Position numbers and translations under genes: made by a program
In this document: one piece after another, positions 1-9,689 of the stretch
How positions within the stretch are numbered: position 1 is the stretch's first letter
How the letters are laid out: the number at the start of each line of letters is the position of its first letter
Assembly: GCF_032854445.1 (NCBI RefSeq)
Contig: NC_088295.1
Coordinates: forward strand, 2,501 to 66,500
Direction of reading: 5' to 3'
Source of the DNA: Liolophura sinensis
Taxonomy: Eukaryota; Mollusca; Polyplacophora; Chitonida; Chitonidae
Length of the DNA stretch: 64,000 bases
Notes under the pieces: model-generated
Told to the model about the DNA's origin: nothing
Databases searched by the model: none
What the model saw: only the letters and a program-made list of their open reading frames with translations

Positions 1-2
1 AG

Positions 3-418
3 CGGCATATTGATAATCTACTGCCGTTAAATAATCCCCATATAGCTGAATCGGTGAAGGAAATCTATCAGCCTTTACTGGATTTAAAGGAGACAACAGA
101 TAGTCCTGATGGCACATCTTATTTGGATCTATATCTGTACAAAGAGGGACAAGGTCTCCTTTCACGCCGCCTTTACGACAAAAGGGACAATTTCAATTTT
201 GATATTGTAAATTATCCTTATTTAGAGAGGCAATATACCAAAGGGTCCTGCATATGGCGTATACATATCTCGCCTTGTAGCATTTATCAGATCTTGTATT
301 AATTGTAATGATTTTAATCTGCGTAACAAGTTGCTAGTTCAAAAACTAGTTTGTCAAGGATACTCCATCAAACTCCTTCATTCTAAGTTTCTCAATTTTA
401 CAATGAATATAACATGAT
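3..418 (+). pseudogene. Reverse-transcriptase-derived fragment, frameshifted
   Basis: The reading frame is open from base 3 to about 240 and then continues in another frame to about 418. It reads RHIDNLLPLNN, then TSYLDL, then LYDKRDNFNFDIVNYPY, and after the shift GPAYGVYISRLVAFIRSC. This order (xYIDDL, SYLDL, LYDKRDDFNF, PAYGVYIS) is a reverse-transcriptase-like family that I know from repeats in many invertebrate genomes, often annotated only as RT-domain protein. Here the catalytic YIDD position reads HIDN, and a one-base shift near 237-243 breaks the frame, so the copy is dead. The N-terminal part lies off the left edge. The exact retroelement class (Penelope-like or another) cannot be settled from this piece. 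Confidence 0.6.
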
Positions 419-760
419 GCCTTATGAACAGTTGCAATCAAAGCGCGACTGAGATACTTGGTTAGCTGTTATTTGACAGGAACTCATTCACGGACTACGA
501 ATTTTACCTTTGATATGGAATTCATGCCTGGAATATTCATTGTCTGCCTGGCATCATTGAAAACTGATGACCGCTTCTCTCTTGTGTGTTACCGGCTTTA
601 TTTCTTATTTGTATAATTTCTTACATACCTTTGTCTTCGGGAGTTAGTGTTAAACGTTGTTCTGGAAATGGATCTTCCGGTTATCGACTTGGAACGCCCC
701 TTTACGGACTAACGAATGGTATAGGAATGTCGGAACTTGACGCTTATATTTCAACATAAC
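418..760 (+). repeat. Interspersed repeat family X, 5' part, copy 1
   Basis: This segment recurs, diverged, at about 8,810-9,058 on the other strand, and in part at 23,828-23,960 and 61,150-61,420. Shared landmarks are gcaatcaaagcgcgactgag, attcatgcctggaatat, catcattgaaaactgatga and agtgttaaacgttgttctgg. No terminal repeats, A-tail or clear reading frame were found, so the class is unknown. Confidence 0.6.
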
Positions 761-810
761 AGAGATTGGTGTTTTAGAACACGGATGTGGGTTTTACAAA
801 TTTTGCTCTT

Positions 811-1046
811 GCTTAAGTGCATTTAGAAGTCGGTGAGGGGATACACTGGACAAGGCATTCTTATGGATGTACAACTTCTTGGTTTATTTAACACAACGTT
901 TCGATGCAGATACTAGCATCGTTATCAAGTGAAATGATAAAAAATGATGATCATTTCACTTGATAACGATGCTAGTATCTGCATCGAAACGTTGTGTTAA
1001 ATAAACCAAGAAGTTGTACATCCATAAGAATGCCTTGTCCAGTGTA
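811..1046. mobile_element. Hairpin insertion with 97-bp perfect inverted arms
   Basis: Bases 842-938 and 950-1046 are exact reverse complements over 97 bp around an 11-nt spacer (aaaaaatgatg). A 31-bp unpaired piece, 811-841, precedes the hairpin. The whole insert is flanked by the 11-bp direct repeat attttgctctt (800-810 and 1047-1057). Removing it rejoins the surrounding repeat as it reads in sister copies. Absence of any arm mismatch means the insertion is recent or the arms are kept alike by gene conversion. It carries no reading frame. It may be a foldback or MITE-like element. Confidence 0.7.
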
Positions 1047-1057
1047 ATTTTGCTCTT

Positions 1058-1570
1058 TTTAATGATTTGGTCTTTCTAACCAGTTTGTCATTTAACAACA
1101 TCACATTTTACAAGGAGGGAAGTGGCAGTTTGTATCATTTTACTGCGTTTGTCATTTTGCAACATGGCATTTTGCAACATTAAAGTGGTTATTTACAACT
1201 TAGATTTCTTAACATGGAATTTGGCTACATGGAAGTAACAGTTTACAACTTTAAATTCTATAACGGACGTTTGTCATTTTACAACATGGTATTTCGCAAC
1301 ATTAAAATGGTAGTTTTAAACTTAAATCTTTTTTGCTGCCTTTGTCATTTTACAATGCGGCTTTTTTCAACTTGACGGTTTTAGTATTCCCCAATGCGGA
1401 GGATCGGTAGATTGCCACATAATAGTGGGCTGGCGGTTTTGTCTTTTCAACATAGCGGTAATTTGGTATTCTACGACACGGAAGTGGGTTTAACGATCAA
1501 GGTCTTTTACTGCTTTAGCCTTTCTACTAGATTTATCATTTATCAGCATTTTACAACATGGAAGAGGCAG
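1058..1570 (+). repeat. Long companion repeat (R2) block
   Basis: This is a set of diverged repeats built on phrases such as cattttacaacatgg, agtggcagtttacaac, ttttactgctttggtc and gatcggtagattgcc. The same order returns at about 4,490-5,480, 8,475-8,800 and 9,690-10,800, each time next to a 21-bp array. No gene is seen. Open frames here come from repetition. Confidence 0.6.
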
Positions 1571-1907
1571 TTTACAACCTATATATGGTATTTTACAACT
1601 TATGTGTGGTATTTTACAGCTTATATGTGGTTTAACGTATATGTGGTGGGATATGCCAAATTAAAGCCGAACAGTAAAAAAAGGCAAATACTTTGAACCG
1701 TTGCAACTTCTATGTCGTATTATACAAACTAATAACTTAGTATTTTTACAACTTATATGTGGTATTTTAAAACCAATATGTGGTGTTTGACAATTTATAA
1801 GTGATATTTTACGACCAACATGTGGTATTTTACAACTTCTATGTGGTATTGTATTTTAAAATTATCTATCCGCAATATACATGTGGAATTATACAACCAC
1901 ATAATTG
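1571..1907 (+). repeat. 21-bp AT-rich tandem repeat array, segment 1
   Basis: The monomer is 21 bp, built from acaacttatatg followed by tggtatttt. It alternates with a variant containing ccaacatgtgg, so the higher unit is 42 bp. A unique stretch at about 1,640-1,700 (aaaggcaaatactttgaac) interrupts it and recurs at 8,028 and 10,890. Tc1 copy 1 cuts the right end. Confidence 0.75.
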
Positions 1908-2020
1908 TATACTATCCAAAAAAAGAAACGCATAAGCCCGTTTTTGGCGGAGGTGATGCAGTCTTTTCAATTATGCATAACTAAATAAGAATTGCTATTC
2001 TGCAAATATTTTTTTACACA

Positions 2021-2420
2021 GATTAAGGAAGGGTCCATATCTAGACAACAAGGTCATCAACTTGAGGTAAGACACTCACAATGAGTCTCCCACTTGAGTG
2101 GAATGTCAGTATCTGTTGTGACCACCACGGGCACGAATAACAGTTCTGACACGCCTTGTCATGGACTGGATGAGACGCTGGATAGAGGCCTGGGGAATGT
2201 TCTGCCACTCCTCCTGCACAGATTAAGGAAGGGTCCATATCTAGACAACAAGGCCATCAACTTGAGGTAAGACACTCACAATGAGTCTCCCACTTGAGTG
2301 GAATGTCAGTATCTGTTGTGACCACCACGGGCACGAATAACAGTTCTGACACGCCTTGTCATGGACTGGGTGAGACGCTGGATAGAGGCCTGGGGAATGT
2401 TCTGCCACTCCTCCTGCAAA
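2021..2420 (-). repeat. 200-bp tandem duplication inside Tc1 copy 1
   Basis: Bases 2,021-2,220 and 2,221-2,420 are near-identical direct copies (both begin gattaaggaagggtccat) covering the transposase 3' end and the adjoining non-coding end. Copy 2 of the element has the segment once. The duplication lies after the stop codon of the complete frame, so it adds a second, useless C-terminal piece. Confidence 0.9.
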
Positions 2421-3302
2421 CATGCAACTTGCTCTTGAAGCGTTTGGGGTTGAGGTTGACGTTGGCGTAGACGTCGATCAAGTTCATCCCACAGATGCTC
2501 AATTGGGTTAAGATCCGGGGAACGGGACGGCCAGGGTAGCACATTTACATTGTTTTCGGCGAGGAAGTCCCTTGTGACACGTGCCGTGTGCGGTCTGGCG
2601 TTGTCCTGCTGGAACAACTCCCGCTGAACGTCAATGACAGGTAAGAGGTGTGGCTGCAGGATGGTGTCTTGGTAGCGTACGGCCGTAAGATTTCTCTGAA
2701 CGTGGACAAGATTTGTACGACCAGTATACGATATTGCTGTCCACATCATCACACTCCCTCCACCAAATCTGTCCACTTGGCGTACGCAGTTAGGGGCATA
2801 ACGTTCGTGAGCACGTCTGTAAACCCGGTTTCTACCATCACGTCTCCGCAATAGGAATCTGGACTCATCACTGAACCAGTTGCGTAGATTCCATGCAGTC
2901 ACGTTGTTACACCATCGGAGGCGATTGGCGCGATGGTAAGGACGCAGCACGATCCCAACATAGGGCCTCCTGGCTCTCAGTCCATGTTCCACTCAGCCTG
3001 TTCCGCACTGTCTGACCTGATATCCTCCTCAGTCCCGGTATGCTGGCTGCTGTGCTTTCAGCTGTAGCACAACAGTCACGCAAATGGAGGACCCTTATGT
3101 AGCGATCTTGGGCTGCTGTAGTGACACGTGATCGACCTGAACGCCGACGGTCATTTGTTGTCCCAGTATTGTTGTAGCGGGCAGCAAGCCGTGAAATCGT
3201 GCTCTGGCTGACGTGTAGACGCCTAGAAATGGACGATTGGGACTCTCCAGCTTGAAGTCTTCCAATGGCAATATTTCTTGTGACAGTGTCAAGACGTGGC
3301 AT
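2306..3302 (-). pseudogene. Tc1-family transposase, frameshifted (copy 1)
   Basis: The N-terminal part (3,302 leftward) starts MPRLDTVTRNIAIGRLQAGE and carries the paired helix-turn-helix that binds the element ends. The remainder, in another frame to 2,306, carries the DDE catalytic domain: the GGGSVMMW strand, FQQDNARPHTA with the second Asp, and SPDLNPIEHLWDELDRR with the terminal Glu. The product ends RGGHNRY, as family members do. An extra base at about 2,991 (ttccActcag against ttccctcag in copy 2) shifts the frame after RNRL. In addition, 12 bases just before FSDESRF are missing relative to copy 2. The enzyme would act in the nucleus to cut and rejoin the transposon at TA sites. This copy cannot encode a full one. 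Confidence 0.88.
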
Positions 3303-3608
3303 GTTGAATCAGCTTGAAAATACCACTTGAAAGACGCCGATTTCCGGCCCGAAGTTGCGGTTTTATAGTCACACACTGCATGCTTTTCCACGTGATGCAG
3401 TGTGGTGCTGTATTTTTTACTTCTTCCAAAAACGGCCTCCAAACTCAACATTTTCAACCAAGAAATGTTTTGAGGAATAAAATGTGTGCTAACTGTGACT
3501 ATTAACAATATTAAAACACATTTTGCTCATGAAATGAAGACAAAATGTATTTATTTCATTTTAAAATAAAACAAAACACCTATGCGTTTTCTTTTTTTGG
3601 ATAGTATA

Positions 3609-4490
3609 TTTTAGAACTTATATGTGGTATGGTACAACCAACATGTGGTTTGTTTACAAGTTTTCCGCGTGCAACTTACATGTTCAATTACACAACTCAT
3701 CTTGGTATTGTTCAACTTATATTTGGTATTGTACAACCAGCACGTGGTACTTTACATCTTATTTATTTGCAACTTACATGTGGAATTATATATATATATA
3801 CCATATATGGTATTGTAAAACTGATATGTTGAATTATGGACCCCACATATGATATTTTACATATTTTATGTGGTATTTTACAACTTATATTTGGAATTGT
3901 ACATCTCACATGTGGTATTTTACAACTTATATGTGGTACTGTACAAGCAACATAATGTATTTTTCTACATATCTACCTGTAACTTACATGTGAAATTATA
4001 CAAACCACGTATGGTATTTTACAAGTTATATGCGGTATCGTACAACGAACAGCTGGTATTTTACAACTTATCCGCGTGCGACTAACATGTGTAATTACAC
4101 AACCCACATATGGTATTTTACAACCTATAAGAGGTATCCTACAACCAAAATGTGTTATATTACAACTTATATGTGGTATTGTACAAAGAACATATGCTAC
4201 TTTTAAACTTATTTACTTGCAACTTACATATGGAATTTTACAGCCGACATATCGTAATTTAGAACTTATGTGTGGTATTATAAAAGCAACATGTGGAAAT
4301 TTTCCAACTTCTCCGCCCGCAACTGACATGTTGAACGCCTCAACTTATATGTGGTATTATACAACCAACATGTGGTATTTTACAACTAATTCGCAGCAAT
4401 TTACATGTTGTAATTATGTAACCACATTGGGTATTTCACAACATATATGTGGCACTGTACAACCAACATGTAATATTTTACAACTGAACA
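3609..4490 (+). repeat. 21-bp AT-rich tandem repeat array, segment 2
   Basis: About 40 diverged 21-bp monomers are present (tgtggtattttacaac core). Because 21 is a multiple of three, stops are scarce in several frames and frames up to 210 codons appear, with heptapeptide repeats such as QPTCGIL and TTNMWYF. These are artefacts of the period. A short TA run lies at 3,788-3,803. Confidence 0.8.
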
Positions 4491-5480
4491 CAGGATTGTT
4501 ATATTCCCATATATTAGTGGGCTGGTGGTTTGATTTTTCCAACATGGCGGCGATCTGGTATTCTACAACAGCGACGTGGGTTCTACGATCTTGGTCTTTT
4601 ACAGCTTCAGTCTTTCCCACTCGGTTTGTCATTTTACAACATGGGAGTGGCAGTTTACAGCTTGGATCCTTTCACTGCGTTTTGTCATTTTACAAAATGG
4701 CATTTTGAACGAAACACATTTGGTATGTTAAAACATGGAAGTGGGTTTGACAATTCTGGTCTTTTACTGCTTTGGTCTTTCTACTAGTTTTGTCATTTAA
4801 CAGCATGGAAGTGGCTGTTTTCAAATTTGATCCTTTTACTGCCTTTGTCATTTTACAACATGTCATTTTCAATTAAACACATGAATTATTCTATAACATG
4901 GAGGTGGGTTTCACGATCTTGGTCTTTTACTGCTTTGGTCTTTTTACACGGTTTGTCGCTTTTTACAAAATGGCATTTTACAACATGTAAGTGGCAATTT
5001 ACAAAATAGAACCTTTTAGAGCCTTTTTCATTTTACATCATGGCATTTTTAAGGTTAACAAAGGATCGGTAGGCTAAAGCAAACCAGTAGACTGGCGGCT
5101 TTATTTCTTTTTTAATATAACGGCCGTTGGTAGTTTACAACACCAACGTGTGTTCTACGATTTTGTTTATTTATTACTTTGGAATTTATACTCCGTTTGT
5201 CATTTAACAACATTACAGTTCACAACATGGAAGTGACGGTTTACAACTTAGATCCTTTTACTGTGTTTCTCATTTTACAATACGGCATTTTTCAATTTAA
5301 TAGAGAAAGGGGAGATTGCAACATGGAAATGGGCTAGCAGTTTTACCTTTACCTCATAACGGCGATTTATAGTGTTCTACGACACGGAGGTGGCCTTTAC
5401 GATCTTTGTCTTTTACTGCTTTGGTCTTTCTATTGGCTTTATCATTATTCAGCATTTTACAACATGGAACTGGCGGTTTA
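4491..5480 (+). repeat. Long companion repeat (R2) block, two to three units
   Basis: Diverged units contain ggtcttttactgcttt, gtttgtcattttacaac and aacatggaagtggcag. Two start points are recognisable by agtgggctgg or agactggcgg (about 4,517 and 5,088) and a third by atgggctagcagttt (about 5,329). No gene is seen. Confidence 0.6.
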
Positions 5481-5731
5481 CAACTTACATGTGGTATTTT
5501 ATAACTTATATGTGGTATTGCACGGCCAACATGGGGTTCTTTACAACTTATACACGAGCAACTTACATGAGGGGTTACACAACCCACATGTGGTATTTTA
5601 CAGCTGATATGTGGTATTGTATAACCAACATGTGGTTTTTTACAACTTACCTGTGGTATTGCACAACATATTTTTTTGTGGAATGTGGAATTTTGAAACC
5701 CACATATCGTAATTTGCAATTTATATACAAG
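5481..5731 (+). repeat. 21-bp AT-rich tandem repeat array, segment 3
   Basis: About ten monomers of the acatgtggtattttac type run up to the left end of Tc1 copy 2. No gene is seen. Confidence 0.7.
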
Positions 5732-7267
5732 TATACTATCCAAAAAAAGAAACGCATAACCCAGTTTTTTGCGGAGGTGATGCAGTCTTTTCAATTATGC
5801 ATAACTAAATAAGAATTGCTATTCGGCAAATATTTTTTACACAGATTAAGGAAGGGTCCATATCTAGACAACAAGGCCATCAACTTGAGGTAAGACACTC
5901 ACAATGAGTCTCCCACTTGAGTGGAATGTCAGTATCTGTTGTGACCACCACGGGCACGAATAACAGTTCTGACACGCCTTGTCATGGACTGGATGAGACG
6001 CTGGATAGAGGCCTGGGGAATGTTCTGCCACTCCTCCTGCAAACATGCAAATTGCTCTTGAAGCGTTTGGGGTTGAGGTTGACGTTGGCGTAGACGTCGA
6101 TCAAGTTCATCCCACAGATGCTCAATTGGGTTAAGATCCGGGGAACGGGACGGCCAGGGTAGTACATTTACATTGTTTTCGGCGAGGAAGTCCCTTGTGA
6201 CACGTGCCGTGTGCGGTCTGGCGTTGTCCTGCTGGAACAACTCCCGCTGAACGTCAATGACAGGTAAGAGGTGTGGCTGCAGGATGGGGTCTCGGTAGCG
6301 TACAGCCGTAAGATTTCTCTGAACGTGGACAAGATTTGTACGACCAGTATACGATATTGCTGCCCACATCATCACACTCCCTCCACCAAATCTGTCCACT
6401 TGGCGTACGCAGTTAGGGGCATAACGTTCGTGAGCACGTCTGTAAACCCGGTTTCTACCATCACGTCTCCGCAATAGGAATCTAGACTCATCACTGAACC
6501 AAATGCGTCACAAGTTGCGTAGATTCCATGCAGTCACGTTGTTACACCATCGGAGGCGATTGGCGCGATGGTAAGGACGCAGCACGATCCCAACATAGGG
6601 CCTCCTGGCTCTCAGTCCATGTTCCCTCAGCCTGTTCCGCACTGTCTGACCTGATATCCTCCTCAGTCCCGGTATGCTGGCTGCTGTGCTTTCAGCTGTA
6701 GCACAACAGTCACGCAAATGGAGGACCCTTATGTAGCGATCTTGGGCTGCTGTAGTGACACGTGATCGACCTGAACGCCGACGGTCATTTGTTGTCCTAG
6801 TATTGTTGTAGCGGGCAGCAAGCCGTGAAATCGTGCTCTGGCTGACGTGTAGACGCCTAGAAATGGACGATTGGGACTCTCCAGCTTGAAGTCTTCCAAT
6901 GGCAATATTTCTTGTGACAGTGTCAAGACGTGGCATGTTGAATCAGCTTGAAAACACCACTTGAAAGACGCCGATTTCCGGCCCGAAGTTGCGGTTTTAT
7001 AGTCACACACTGCATGCTTTCCATGCGTAAGTTCGGCGTGTAAGACTGCACGTGATGCAGTGTGGTGCTGTATTTTTTACTTCTTCCAAAAACGGCCTCC
7101 AAACTCAACATTTTCAACCAAGAAATGTTTTGAGGAATAAAATGTGTGCTAACTGTAACTATTAACAATATTAAAACACATTTTGCTCATGAAATGAAGA
7201 CAAAATGTATTTATTTCATTTTGAAATAAAACAAAACACCTATGCGTTTCTTTTTTTGGATAGTATA
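5732..7267 (-). mobile_element. Tc1-like DNA transposon, copy 2
   Basis: The element is 1,536 bp and has the same 27-bp inverted ends as copy 1 (tatactatccaaaaaaag / ctttttttggatagtata). Like copy 1 it is inserted at TA in a 21-bp array. It carries about 26 bp near 7,021-7,050 that copy 1 lacks, and it has no internal duplication. The coding region is complete in length but is stopped by one nonsense codon. Confidence 0.9.
5929..6936 (-). pseudogene. Tc1-family transposase with one premature stop (copy 2)
   Basis: The frame starts MPRLDTVTRNIAIGRLQAGE at 6,936, runs through the helix-turn-helix region (SSISRRLHVSQSTISRL) and is broken by TGA at 6,508-6,510, just before RIWFSDESRF. The rest of the DDE domain follows in the same frame to 5,929, with HTARVTRDFL and SPDLNPIEHLWDEL intact. 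The total length, about 336 codons, is normal for Tc1. The stop reads as a CGA to TGA change, the kind produced by deamination at CpG. This is the least damaged of the transposases here. Confidence 0.9.
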
Positions 7268-8030
7268 TATTGTATTTTACAACTTATGTGTGGTATTATA
7301 GAACTATCAGGTGGAATTATAAAACACTCATGTGCTATTGTACAAGCAACAAGTAGTATTTTACAACTTATCTACCCGCAACTTACATGCGGGAATATAC
7401 CACCCACACATGGTATTTCAGAATTTATAAGTGGTGTTGTGCAATCAACATGTGGTATTTTACAACTTACATCTATTCGCATGCAACTTACATGTGGAAT
7501 TGCAGAACCCGCATATGGCATTTAACAACGTCTTTGCGATATTCTACATCCAACATGTGGTATTTTATAACTTATATATGGTGTTGTACAAGCAACGTTC
7601 TGGTATTTTGGAACTTTTCTACCCGCAACATACGTGTGGGCTTATACAAGGCACATATGGTATTTTGCAACTGATATGGTTGTATTCTACAACCAACATG
7701 TGTATTTTACGACTTATATGTATAATTACACAGCCAACTTGTAGTAGTTTAAAATTTACATGTGATTTGTACAATCATCGTGTGGTAATTTACCACTGAA
7801 CTACCCGCAACTTACATGTGGTATTTTACAAGCAAACATATGTATTTTACGACTTATATGTATTATTACACAGCGTACTTGTAGTAGTTTAAAATTACAT
7901 GTCATTTTGTACAACCATCGTGTGGTATTTTACCACTGAACTGCCCACAACTTACATGTGGAATTATACAACCCACATATGGTATTTTACAACTTGGATC
8001 TGGTGTATTTAACTGGCAAATGACAAAAAG
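7268..8030 (+). repeat. 21-bp AT-rich tandem repeat array, segment 4
   Basis: About 35 diverged 21-bp monomers (ttacatgtggaattat and tatatgtggtatttta variants) are present. A roughly 130-bp piece around 7,690-7,800 is repeated at 7,835-7,935 (acagccaacttgtagtagt / acagcgtacttgtagtagt). No gene is seen. Confidence 0.75.
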
Positions 8031-8041
8031 GCAAATGCTTT

Positions 8042-8312
8042 TATTTATTTATTTATTTATTTGATTGGTAACAGTATTATCGTTAATAGGGATTACACTT
8101 TTTGAATATAGCACAGATTCTAGTGCTGAAATTTGGCTGAGACCACTGCGGGTAACCTACGACCATCTGCAGGTTGCTGCAGACCTTCCCAATTACGGGC
8201 AAACAACAAACCAGCATGAGCTGCACTTGAACTCACAGCAACCGCGTTGGTGAGGGGCTCCTGGGTCATTACGCTGCACTAGCGCTCTAACCAACTGAGG
8301 CACGGAGGTCGC
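8042..8312 (-). mobile_element. tRNA-derived SINE with target-site duplication
   Basis: Read on the minus strand from 8,312, it starts with a tRNA-like head: A-box-like tgcctcagttggttagagcg, then gtgagttcaagtgcag near the B-box position. A core with gggaaggtctgcagcaacc follows, then an A-rich tail of aaataaat units. The 11-bp direct repeat gcaaatgcttt flanks it (8,031-8,041 and 8,313-8,323). The repaired site matches the repeat sequence at 1,680 and 10,892. It would have been transcribed by RNA polymerase III and mobilised by a LINE. Its 3' half is diverged from the other SINE copies here. Confidence 0.85.
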
Positions 8313-8323
8313 GCAAATGCTTT

Positions 8324-8800
8324 GAACGGTGCAACTTATACGTGGTACTTACAACTAACATGTGGTATTTTACAACTTATCTGCAAGCAACTTACGTGTG
8401 GAATTATAGAACCCGCATACATTATTTTACAACTTATATGTGGTATTGCACAACCAGCATGTGGTATTCTACAGCTTAAGAGAGGATCGATAGATTGCCA
8501 TATAATAGTGGGCAGGTGCTTTCATTTTTTTTCAACATGGCGGAGATGTAGTATCCTACAACATGGAGGTGGTTTTTACGATCTTGGTATTTTACTGCTT
8601 TGGTTTTTCTACCCGGTTTGTCATTTGACAACGTGGAAGTGGCAGTTTACAAATTAGATCCTTTTACTGCGTTTTGTCATTTTACGACATAGCAGTTTTC
8701 AGCTTAATAGATCTGGTATTCTACAATTTGGAGGTGGGTTTTACAAACTTTTCTTTTACTGCTTTGATCTTTCTACTAGGTTTGTCATTTGACAGATAAT
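8324..8800 (+). repeat. 21-bp array followed by long companion repeat (R2)
   Basis: Short 21-bp monomers run to about 8,470. An R2 unit follows (gaggatcgatagattgcc, cataatagtgggcagg, ttttactgctttggtt). No gene is seen. Confidence 0.6.
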
Positions 8801-8809
8801 TGCAAGATC

Positions 8810-9058
8810 TATTTCCAAAACAACGTTTAACACTAGCTCCCAAATACAAAGGTATGTAAGAAATTACACACAAGAGAGAAACGGTCATCAGTTTTCAATG
8901 ATGCCCGGCAAGCAGTGGATATTCCAGGCATGATTTCCATATCAATGTTCAAATTCGTAGTCCATGAATGAGTTCCACGTGAGATACCAATTAAACAAGG
9001 TATCTCAGTCGCGCTTTGATTGCAGCTGTTCATAAAGACATCATGCACATGTAATGAG
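8810..9058 (-). repeat. Interspersed repeat family X, 5' part, copy 2 (inverted)
   Basis: The minus strand matches 418-680 closely, including gcaatcaaagcgcgactgag, aactcattcatggactacg and catgcctggaatat. With copy 1 it brackets the 0.76-8.8 kb repeat mosaic in opposite orientations. Confidence 0.6.
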
Positions 9059-9220
9059 CATGGCTGCCTTTACGGCCCCTTGCCCCAGGTTAAGCGGTAA
9101 AAGATACAGTTCGAAAATGATGAGCGTTACAGACCTAACCCAAATAGATTGTGATTCAAAAGTAACGGACTTTCTTTGTGCGCTTTTTCTACCTACCTTG
9201 AGAGAGTCAAGTATCATAAC

Positions 9221-9412
9221 TTTAACTGACGCGTTCAAACGTGTGGCTACTAGGTAGCGAAAGTAGGTCGAACGCGTCCATCAGGTGGCTACATGTACAA
9301 TATGAGTAGCAAAATGAGATGGACGCGTCTATCAAGTGGATACTGGAGCTATTATGATTGACGCGTCCATACTTGTGTATACGGGTAGTCAGGATGATGG
9401 ACGCGTCCAATT
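9221..9412 (+). repeat. Five ACGCGT palindromes at 38-51 bp spacing
   Basis: ACGCGT occurs at 9,229, 9,272, 9,323, 9,361 and 9,401. Most copies sit within a longer atggacgcgtcca context, and cag/caagtggctac-like links appear between the first boxes. It is either a small degenerate tandem repeat or a cluster of binding sites. No gene is adjacent to assign it to. Bases 9,413-9,690 hold nothing I recognise. Confidence 0.5.
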
Positions 9413-9689
9413 CCATTTGCTAAAAGGCTTTTATTTTGCTAACAAGTAACACCCACAAATGCTGCGCTCTTTAAAAACCAAGAGTAGAGTCTCTAACAAT
9501 GTCTGGTAAAGTCGGCGCACTTTGATGTTTGCGTGAGGTGGGGATTTCACCAGTTGACACAAAGGCATTTTCAATAGTTGGATTTCCATGGCTTGACTTG
9601 TGTGCGGACGAGCGAAGAAAGCGTTGAGGGAAGGTAGCGCTAACGGCGGTTTTTTTTCGAGCCGCCGATTTTTGGTTAGTTCGTTGCCA

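Larger units (their letters stand above)
1908..3608 (-). mobile_element. Tc1-like DNA transposon, copy 1
   Basis: Inverted ends of about 27 bp begin tatactatccaaaaaaag and end ctttttttggatagtata. They sit inside the 21-bp repeat array, with TA at the junctions as Tc1 elements require. The transposase lies on the minus strand. The element is about 1.7 kb, of which 200 bp is an internal tandem duplication. It is nearly identical to copy 2 (5,732-7,267), so the two are recent relatives. It is not autonomous because the transposase has a frameshift and a deletion. Confidence 0.9.

Noticed and set aside
4076-4708. A 210-codon open frame
   Set aside because: It consists of 21-bp repeats read as heptapeptides plus R2 sequence. 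The other frames of the same repeats are also open.
5354-5812. Overlapping 146-codon frames on both strands
   Set aside because: They are R2 and 21-bp repeat sequence. Equal-length opposite frames are expected from a low-stop repeat.
8042-8312. A tRNA gene in the SINE head
   Set aside because: Only the promoter-like boxes remain. No cloverleaf with a clear anticodon arm can be drawn, and the flanks show a retroposon.
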